A stretch of 47,698 nt of DNA from Candidatus Zixiibacteriota bacterium (lineage in GTDB: Bacteria; Zixibacteria; MSB-5A5; CAIYYT01). The notes beneath the pieces were generated by a model that worked only from the letters and a program-made list of their open reading frames with translations, ran no database searches and had not been told where the DNA came from. Positions 33,263 through 41,100 of this stretch are shown here, piece by piece (position 1 is the first letter of the stretch; every line of letters begins with the position of its first letter). The position numbers and the translations under genes were made by a program. The stretch lies in assembly GCA_020853795.1 (NCBI GenBank), contig JADYYF010000052.1, positions 1 through 47,698 on the forward strand. The letters are read 5' to 3'.

Positions 33263-34499
33263 AATCCCCGCGCCGGTAACCCGGGTGCCGTTCTTCACCA
33301 AGGGCACGATCATTGTCGCGGCCGTTGCGGCTTTTGGCATCGCTGCCTATATCTACCGCCTGATCTTCGGCCTGGAGGCCGCCACCAATCTTGATAACCA
33401 GTATCCCTGGGGGATCTGGATTGCCATCGACGTCGCCTCCGGCGTCGCTCTCGCTGCCGGCGGATTCACGACCGCCGCCTTGGCTGACATCTTCCATAAG
33501 GAACGCTACCACTTGATCACGCGGCCGGCACTCCTGACGGCGATGCTGGGCTATACGTTCGTGGTGATCGGTCTGCTGGCCGACCTCGGACGCTACTACA
33601 ATGTCTGGCATCCGATGCTGCCGAGTATGTGGCAGGGCAATTCGGTGCTCTTCGAAGTCGGCATGTGCGTCATGGTCTATTTGACCGTGCTTTACATTGA
33701 GTTTCTGCCGATCGTATCGGAGCGGTTCATCGGCCGGGTCAACCTGCCCGGCCCGCTGCGCGTCTTTAACAAGCTGATCGACGGCTGGTTGCGCATCTGC
33801 CGCACGTTCTTGGGCAAATTCATTTCGATCTTCATCATCATGGGCGTGGTGCTCTCGTGCCTGCACCAGTCGTCGCTGGGGACACTCATGGTCATCGCGC
33901 CGACCAAGATGCACCCGCTCTGGTATTCCCCGATCTCCCCGTTGATGTTCCTGATGTCGGCGATCGCGGTCGGTTTCCCGATGGTGATCTTCGAATCGCT
34001 GCTGGCCTCGCGCTCGTTCAAATTGCCGCCGGAGACCAAAGTGCTCTCCTCGATCGCGACCTATACTCCCGTGCTGCTCGGTGCTTATCTCGCCGTCAAA
34101 GTTGGTGACCTGACTCTGCGCAACGCGTGGCCCTATCTCTTCGAAGGCAGCGTCGAATCCACGATGTTCTTGATTGAAATCCTGCTGGGTGTCGTCGCGC
34201 CGATCCTGCTCCTATCGTCGAGCAAAATCCGGCACTCGGTCAGCGGCCTCTTCGTGTCGGCCTCGCTGGTGATCTTCGGAGTGCTCCTGAATCGCATCAA
34301 CGTCTTCCTGATCGCCTACGAGCCGCTGTATCCCGAAAATACCTACTTCCCGTCGATCTTCGAGATTGCCGTAACCGTTGGTTTGGTGGCGGCTCTCGTT
34401 TTGGTATACCGCTTCTTCGCGTTGAATTTCCCGGTCATCGCGCAGCCGGCCGATCAAGCCGCCGAACGCGAACGGCCGCATGCGGTGAAAGCGGCTTGA
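33249..34499 (+). CDS. NrfD/HybB-family integral membrane quinone-interacting subunit
   Basis: The protein has 416 residues from ATG at 33249, with AAGGAG upstream inside the end of the Fe-S gene. It has about ten transmembrane helices and the HybB hallmarks: NQYPWGIWIAIDVASGVALA near the second helix, LADLGRYYNVWHP, and SCLHQSSLGTLMVIAP in the middle. This family binds quinone and passes electrons to or from a periplasmic Fe-S subunit without heme of its own. Its stop TGA overlaps a possible ATG of the cytochrome gene by one base, so the three genes form one operon. In this context quinol oxidation feeding the 13-heme cytochrome is the likely direction, but this is inferred. Confidence 0.94.
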   Translation: MTAHEIPAPVTRVPFFTKGTIIVAAVAAFGIAAYIYRLIFGLEAATNLDNQYPWGIWIAIDVASGVALAAGGFTTAALADIFHKERYHLITRPALLTAMLGYTFVVIGLLADLGRYYNVWHPMLPSMWQGNSVLFEVGMCVMVYLTVLYIEFLPIVSERFIGRVNLPGPLRVFNKLIDGWLRICRTFLGKFISIFIIMGVVLSCLHQSSLGTLMVIAPTKMHPLWYSPISPLMFLMSAIAVGFPMVIFESLLASRSFKLPPETKVLSSIATYTPVLLGAYLAVKVGDLTLRNAWPYLFEGSVESTMFLIEILLGVVAPILLLSSSKIRHSVSGLFVSASLVIFGVLLNRINVFLIAYEPLYPENTYFPSIFEIAVTVGLVAALVLVYRFFALNFPVIAQPADQAAERERPHAVKAA

Positions 34500-34516
34500 T
34501 GAAAGGACTCAGTTTC

Positions 34517-35665
34517 ATGAACAAGCATCACGCGGCAGTCTGGGGTTTCGTGATTGTCGTCTTGGCGATTGGCCTCGCATTGCCGCTGACCGCACAAAAA
34601 TCAACTATGCCGGCCGCGCCGCAAGTGGACTGCTCCGAATGTCATACGTGTGCCGTGCCGACTCTCTCCGAACCTTGCCTGAAATCGTGCCCGCGCACCA
34701 CGATGGTGCATCAACAGGGACGCCACGATGTCACCGAAGCACCCGACTCGATGTTGATCGACGAGTTGGCCGATCTCTACCAGCCGGTGCGCTTCGGCCA
34801 CAAACTCCACGCTTCCATGGCCGAAATGGGGGCCGAGTGCGCGACCTGTCATCACTACAGCCCGCCGGGACGCATCCCGCCCTGCAAGGAGTGCCATTCG
34901 ACCGCCGCCGAATCACGCGATCTGGCCAAACCCAACCTCAAGGGCGCTTACCACCGCCAGTGCTTGTCATGCCACCGCGAATGGAGCCATGACACCCAAT
35001 GCATTGTCTGCCACCTCCCCAAGGTTGGAGGGGCGCTGGCCGGAGAAGTATCGGACCCGACCGACATCATGGGTATCCCACACCCGGTGATCACCGTACC
35101 GGCGAAGAAGGTCTATGACACGCCGTACAAGCAGGCGCCGATCGTCACCTTCCAGCACAAGGAACATATCGATCTGTTCGGCTTCCGCTGCGTCGATTGC
35201 CACGAGAAAGAGAACTGCGGCAACTGTCATGATATCCAGCAGCCGGCGAAAGGCCAGAAAACCCAGGAACAAGTCCACGCCGTGTGCAATGACTGCCACA
35301 AGCAAGACCAGTGCGCCAAGTGCCACGACACCGTCGAACGGCCGGGTTTCACGCACAATACTACCGGCTGGCCGCTCAACCCTTATCATACCAACTTGGA
35401 TTGTTGGGCCTGCCATCCGACCGGCAAACGCATCTCCAAGCTGAGTCGAATGTGCGTCAATTGCCACAGCGGCTGGAACAGCGAGAATTTCAAGCACGCC
35501 ATTACCGGTATCAAGCTGGACGAAATCCACGCGGAACTGGATTGCACCGATTGTCACAAAGACCGCAAGTATGAAGTCGACCCGGTCTGCGAGGACTGCC
35601 ATGATGACGGCCGTACCGCCGAAACGGCTCCGCCCGGCATGAAGGTCAGGATGCAACGGCATTAA
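34517..35665 (+). CDS. 13-heme c-type cytochrome of the NrfD-type complex
   Basis: The protein has 382 residues from ATG at 34517 (AAAGGA 9 nt upstream); ATG at 34499 would add six residues. A signal peptide (cleavage near PLTAQ) precedes 13 CXXCH motifs, including CATCHH. The N-terminus has an unusual Cys-rich segment, CSECHTCAVPT...CLKSCP, with extra cysteines that are not heme motifs. Several HKLH, HKEH and H-E-H elements in the middle resemble class III cytochrome c3 repeats with His distal ligands. It closes the Fe-S/NrfD operon and is probably the periplasmic electron acceptor of that complex, as in HmcA- or CbcS-like subunits. Confidence 0.93.
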   Translation: MNKHHAAVWGFVIVVLAIGLALPLTAQKSTMPAAPQVDCSECHTCAVPTLSEPCLKSCPRTTMVHQQGRHDVTEAPDSMLIDELADLYQPVRFGHKLHASMAEMGAECATCHHYSPPGRIPPCKECHSTAAESRDLAKPNLKGAYHRQCLSCHREWSHDTQCIVCHLPKVGGALAGEVSDPTDIMGIPHPVITVPAKKVYDTPYKQAPIVTFQHKEHIDLFGFRCVDCHEKENCGNCHDIQQPAKGQKTQEQVHAVCNDCHKQDQCAKCHDTVERPGFTHNTTGWPLNPYHTNLDCWACHPTGKRISKLSRMCVNCHSGWNSENFKHAITGIKLDEIHAELDCTDCHKDRKYEVDPVCEDCHDDGRTAETAPPGMKVRMQRH

Positions 35666-35758
35666 CGCAAAGAGTCGGCTCGCGCCGCGACAGCGTCGCT
35701 TGGTTGCGAGTTGCCTGCTGATCACTTCTCCTCAGTGTGATCTGATCGTGTTGTGGGA

Positions 35759-35787
35759 ACGCCCTCCCGCCAAGAGCGGGAGGGCGT
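35759..35787. terminator. Bidirectional hairpin terminator between convergent genes
   Basis: ACGCCCTCCCGC (35759-35770) and GCGGGAGGGCGT (35776-35787) form a perfect 12-bp GC-rich stem with a 5-nt loop. It lies between the stop of the 13-heme gene (35665, plus) and the stop of the PBP1C gene (35812, minus). No U-tract is seen on either side; the convergent position supports the call. Confidence 0.7.
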
Positions 35788-35811
35788 AGTGTTATCAGTT
35801 GGCTGACTGCA

Positions 35812-38133
35812 TCATCGAATCGTGATCGTGATTTGTGACGAGCGCCCGGCATCATCCATGCAGATCAACTTGTGCCGGCCCGGCGTCAGTGTGATGAAGA
35901 CGCGACTTGCCGGATCGCCCGAGAAGATCAGCTTGCGATTCTGAAACCAGTAGATCGTCCGTGTCTCGTTGGCGACCGAAGCATCCAACAGCAGCTTCTG
36001 GTACTCCCGCGCCACCTCGGGCCGAATCTTGAATTCGGCATCCGCTGCGGGCGACACGATCACCGGTCCGCTGCCCTCGGCAACCGTTGGACATTGCGGA
36101 TTGTGTGCTGGGATCTTGTCAATCGCGTGACCGTGCCGCGCCAGCCACGTGGCAATGTCAGCGGGCCAGCGCGAGATGAGCCGCTCTTCGATCTCGTGTC
36201 CGGCGCGACAGTGATTGCACAACCGCACTCCCGATCGGGCATCGACCAGAATCTGTTCGTGAACATCGCAGGTGCGATTCGGCGAGATGCCCTCAATGAA
36301 CAATTCCTGCTCCGTCGCAACACACAGCGCCGTGGGCGGCATCCCGGACACTGCGCAAACCTGGCGCACCGACACGCGGTCCGGTCGCGCAAACCACTCA
36401 ACCTGCATACCGGTGTTCAGTGATTCGAAAAGCGTGAACAACAACGGTGCGGCAACCTCGGCCCCGACCAACCCCGGACTTCCGCGGCCGTCAAAGTTGC
36501 CGATCCAGACACCGACCGTGTAGTTGCGATTATAGCCAATCGACCAGGCATCGCGCTTGCCCAGCGATGTGCCGGTCTTCCAGGCAACCTTGGGGATATT
36601 CACGGCGGCATCCCAGACGCTTGGAAGCTCGGGCCGCCTCAGTTCCGCCAGTATCTCAGTGACAATGTATGTGGCTTCCGGGGCGAACAGGACTCTCCCG
36701 GCAACCTCGGGCTGGTCGAGTAGCGCCCGGCAGGGAGTGAAGACGCCGGTGTCCGCTAATGCCGAGTAGAGATTCGTCAACTCCAGCAGCGTGACTTCGC
36801 ACCCGCCCAACACGATCGGCAAACCGTATTGCGTCCACGGCTTGTTGAGTGTCGAAACGCCGCCGTTCTTGAGGAGCTTGAAGAACTCCTCGCCACCGAC
36901 AGCCGCCGCCAGGTTGATCGCCGGCACATTGAGCGATCGAATCAACGCTTCCTCCGCGCTGACGACACCGCTGTAACTCTCGTCATAGTTGACCGGCTTG
37001 TAACCTCCGAACTCCACCGGCACATCATTCAGCAGAGTGCGCGGAGAAATCACGCCGCGGCCCAGCGCCAGGGCATAGACGAACGGCTTGAGCGCCGATC
37101 CCGGTGACCGCGGCGACAGGGCACCGTTGACCTGGCCGAAGGCCGTTGAGTCGAAGAAGTCATGCGATCCGGCCAGCGCCAACAGCTGGTGGGAACGATT
37201 GTCAATGATCACCACGGCGCCATTGTTGATGTCGCGCCCTTTCAAGCCGGCGACATGCTGCAGCAGTGCTGTCTCGGCGAGTTCCTGCACGTGGCGGTCG
37301 ATCGTGGTCGCCAACCGCTCGCGATCAGGATAGATCCGGCGCAGGTATTCCGCCAGGTGCGGTGTGCCGAAAGGAAGATCACGCCGCCGCTCCGGGAGGC
37401 TCTCGCTCTCTGCCGCGAGCACTTCTGCCGCAGTCAGGTCACCGCTGTTCTGCTGCAGTTTGAGCACCCGATCGCGCGCCCGCCGCGCTCCTTGTGGGTT
37501 TACGTCCGGTCGATGCCGATTCGGCGAATTGGGAATCGCCGCCAGCAGCGCCGCTTCCCCGCGACTGAGTTGCGCCGGTGCCTTGCCGAAGTACGCCCAT
37601 GATGCGGCGCCGACGCCGACGATATTGCCGCCGTAGGGTGCATGGTTGAAATACAGGGTGAGTATCTCATCCTTGGAGTAGTGCAACTCCAACTGCAACG
37701 CCCGGAAAATCTCGATCAGCTTGCTCATCAACGTGCGCTCTTTCGGCTCGATCATGCGCGCTACCTGCATCGTTATCGTCGAGCCGCCTTGAACGACATG
37801 GCCGGCCCGAAGATTCGCGATTGCCGCCCGAACCAGCGCTGCCAGATTGACACCTGGATGATGGAAGAAGTGGCGATCTTCGTAAGCCAGAACGGCATCA
37901 ACTAGCGCCGGTGCGATCTCGTCACGGCGCACCCGCAACCGCCACATATCGTCCGGCGCCAGAAATGCGCGCAGTAGCTCGCCCTGGTTGTCAAGGACGA
38001 GAGTCGAGGATTTCGGGAAAAGACGGTCGTGCGGCAGCGGAAAGCACAGGTCAAGCGCGACCAAGACGATTGCCGCCGCCAATAACACGATTCCCGCGCG
38101 GCCCGCCGCCCGCCGCCACTGTTTCTTTATCAC
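35812..38133 (-). CDS. pbpC: Penicillin-binding protein 1C (glycosyltransferase/transpeptidase)
   Basis: The protein has 773 residues from GTG at 38133 with GAGGAG 6 nt upstream. A single N-terminal transmembrane helix (14-28) is followed by a GT51 glycosyltransferase domain (EDRHFFHHPG at 85-94, GGSTITMQVARM) and a transpeptidase domain with catalytic Ser346 in SALK, SLN in RSLNVPA and KTG in AWKTGTS. The C-terminus has the PBP1C-specific Cys-containing region and a beta-sandwich tail (BiPBP_C). It polymerises and cross-links peptidoglycan at the inner membrane. It lies 10 nt after the alpha-2-macroglobulin gene, a pairing known in E. coli (pbpC-yfhM) and thought to link wall repair with protease trapping. 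Confidence 0.96.
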   Translation of the reverse strand: MIKKQWRRAAGRAGIVLLAAAIVLVALDLCFPLPHDRLFPKSSTLVLDNQGELLRAFLAPDDMWRLRVRRDEIAPALVDAVLAYEDRHFFHHPGVNLAALVRAAIANLRAGHVVQGGSTITMQVARMIEPKERTLMSKLIEIFRALQLELHYSKDEILTLYFNHAPYGGNIVGVGAASWAYFGKAPAQLSRGEAALLAAIPNSPNRHRPDVNPQGARRARDRVLKLQQNSGDLTAAEVLAAESESLPERRRDLPFGTPHLAEYLRRIYPDRERLATTIDRHVQELAETALLQHVAGLKGRDINNGAVVIIDNRSHQLLALAGSHDFFDSTAFGQVNGALSPRSPGSALKPFVYALALGRGVISPRTLLNDVPVEFGGYKPVNYDESYSGVVSAEEALIRSLNVPAINLAAAVGGEEFFKLLKNGGVSTLNKPWTQYGLPIVLGGCEVTLLELTNLYSALADTGVFTPCRALLDQPEVAGRVLFAPEATYIVTEILAELRRPELPSVWDAAVNIPKVAWKTGTSLGKRDAWSIGYNRNYTVGVWIGNFDGRGSPGLVGAEVAAPLLFTLFESLNTGMQVEWFARPDRVSVRQVCAVSGMPPTALCVATEQELFIEGISPNRTCDVHEQILVDARSGVRLCNHCRAGHEIEERLISRWPADIATWLARHGHAIDKIPAHNPQCPTVAEGSGPVIVSPAADAEFKIRPEVAREYQKLLLDASVANETRTIYWFQNRKLIFSGDPASRVFITLTPGRHKLICMDDAGRSSQITITIR

Positions 38134-38143
38134 CGCTCGCTCC

Positions 38144-41100
38144 TCAGGGCTGCGTCACCGTGATCTTCCCGCTGGACGCCACCGAGCTGATCATCGGTGC
38201 ATACATCGCCTCGGCGCGCACCGATGGCAGGACAAACGTGCCGGCACTCACCACGCGCAGGCCGTAGTAGATCTTTTCTTCCCGACCGGTGGCGAAGTCC
38301 CCATAGATGATCATCCGGTCGTCGCGAATATCCATGTAGCGCGGCTGATACACCTTTTCGCCCATCCATTTGATCGCCTGCCGCGATTGCAGGCGTGGAT
38401 TCTCAATCTCAAATGCGCTCGGCAGCAGATCGACGATCGCCACATTTTCCACCGCCTCCGTCGGCGCCTTGATCGTCAATTCGGCGATGATCAGATCGCC
38501 TTGCCGGAAATTCCCGCCCGTCAGCGGATTTCCGTCCTCATCGAGGAACCGCCGCCGCACCTGCAGGTCACGGTCATACTCATCAACCTTGAGACCGGCC
38601 GGGAGTCCGTCCGCTCTCCAATAGAAATAAGCAGTGCCGCTTCCGGTCAGCGTGATCTCGATCGTCTTCCCGGCCCAGTCCTTGGCGCGAAAATCGTGCT
38701 GGTCGGGTGTCAGTCTGCCGATGATGGCTCCGTCGACTTTGACCGTGCCCGTGTAATTCGCATCTCCTTGTTTGCGGAAGATCTTGCCCAGCGCCATCAG
38801 CGCGAAAGCGTTTTCCTGCGTCGTGTGCCAGCACGAGCGGTCGTTGGCCGATTTCATCAGGCTCTCAACCAGCTTCGGCACCAACGGACTGGCCGGCTCC
38901 ACCTCGGCGAGGATGTCGAGCATGATCGCCTGCGCCCGAACCGGCGAATTGAAGTTGCCGCCCGACTCCCAGCGGTCGCTGGTGTCGCGCGGCGCCAGCG
39001 TGTTCGGCATCAGTGTGCGCGCAGTCACCAAATCCCCCAGCAAGGCATAGGCGCCGGCCAGTTGGTATTGCGAGTACTGCGACAAGCGCTCCAATGCCGC
39101 CGCACGAAGGAAATTCATCGTCGATCGATCCGGCTTGCCCGCTAACGCCAGGACATAATTGGCGTAGGTTGCCGTCTCGTACGAGGCTTGGCGCGCGTCG
39201 GAATAGTATTCGCCGCTGTCATCGCCGTAGTCACGCTCGCGTCGTCCCGGGCTGTGCGCCGGGTAGTTGCGCGCGAAGATCTGCAGCGCGTTCAATGCGC
39301 GATCGTAGACACGATCCGGCACCGTATACCCGGCACGGCGCGCTTCCACCAAAAAATGCGTCGCATACACTGAACTCCAATTGTGCTGGTAGCTGCCTTG
39401 CGGCCAGTACATGAACGCACCCGAGGTCAACTGCATATTGGCCAGTTTCGCGATGCCTTCCTCAATAAAGTAATCAACGCTGTTCTTATTGAACAATTCC
39501 GGCTCGGCCAGTCGCGCCAGATCGTCAAAGTAGAGCATTGGAAACAGCTTCGAGGTTGTCTGCTCCAGGCAACCATGCGGATAGCTCAGCAGATATTGCA
39601 GGCTGCCGGCGAACCGCACAGCCGGGAATGATGAGACGGTCAACGCGTAGTCACCGGTGCCGGGAATGAAATCTGCCGGCAGCTTGAACAGCGCCGGTGC
39701 CGCTGCCGTTACCGAACCTTGGCCGGCAAGCGTCACGAAGGGAACCGGCGGTCGCAGCGGCACATCCTCGGTCACATTCGCCTCGACGCCGTTGCCGCCG
39801 GCGGCAACCGTGAACTTCACCGCCCCCATGCCGTCGCCGGCCTTGATGCGGAAGTACGCCTGCGCCTCGCGGCCGCCGCTAACCTGCAAGGTCTGCGACA
39901 CCTCTCCCAGGACCGTTGCCGGACCCTCGGCTTTCACGCTGACCGTGAACCGCCCATCTCGGCCGGTGCCGTTGTAGATTCCCACCGGGACAATCAACTC
40001 ATCAGTCGAGCTGAGGAAGCGGGGAAACGTCGGTGTCAACACCAGCGGTTCGCGAACGTAAACACGCTTCTCAGTGCTGCCGAAGCGATCACCGCCAAAT
40101 GCCGCCGCCATAATCCGCAACTGACCATTAAACTGCGGCACCTTGAATGTCACTGAACCGGTACCGTCGGCATTCGCTTTGACCAGTCCCGACCAGAAGG
40201 CAACCGGCTTGACGCGGGTCAGACTCGAAGGTGTCAATTGGCGCCGCCGTGCGGCCTCGATATCGCCGGCCGGCGATTTCTTCAGCAGGACCTCCGGCAA
40301 AATCGCGCTGTAAAGATCATATGACTCCACCGCCAGTTTCTTCTTGCTGAAGAAGAATCCGTGCGGATCAGGCGTCTTCATGTCGGTCAATTGGCAGATG
40401 CCCTCATCTACCGCAGCGATCGTGACATACGGCGCCGCCGGCACCATGTCATTGATGTCGAATTTGATTGTGAGGTCCGAATTCGGGCGAATCTCGGACG
40501 GCGTCTGCAAGTCAATCGCCAGTCGTTGGGCATCGGTGTTGATCTTGAGCGGTACCACGCCGAAGGCGCGCACCGGCGTATCGCGTTCGAGCTTATCAGT
40601 CGAGCGAATCAGGTGTGCCGAGACGTACACGTTCGGCTTCCAGTCCTTGGCGATCGCCAGACGCAACGTGGCTGTGTTTTCCTTCAACTGCACAATCTGG
40701 TGGGTGAAGACTTTTTCCCGCTCAACCGTCAGCAGCAGCTTGCCGCTGAACGGCGCTCGCACTTGCACGATCGCCGTCTCGCCCGGGAAATAAGCCTCTT
40801 TATCCAAATCCAACTCGATGCGGTCAGGGTTGTCCATTGCCCAGGGCGAATAGCCCCAGCCGGAGGAGTAAAATTCCAGCGACGCCGAACCGCCGCCTTT
40901 GCTGTCGGTCGCGATGACGCGGTACTTGCCGTACTGGTCCGGTGTTACGTCGAAGTTGCCTATGCCCCCCGTCGATGTGACCGTGAAGCGGTCGACTTCC
41001 TGCACCACCTGCTCCGAAACATACCGATAGTAGCCGCGCGATGGGTCGTTGCGTAGAATGCTCTGCCAATAGATATGCTGCAAGACTACTTCCACGGTGC

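Noticed and set aside
34634-34699. CLKSCP near the N-terminus of the 13-heme cytochrome as a further heme site
   Set aside because: It lacks the CXXCH spacing and the His. I list it only as extra cysteines of unknown role.
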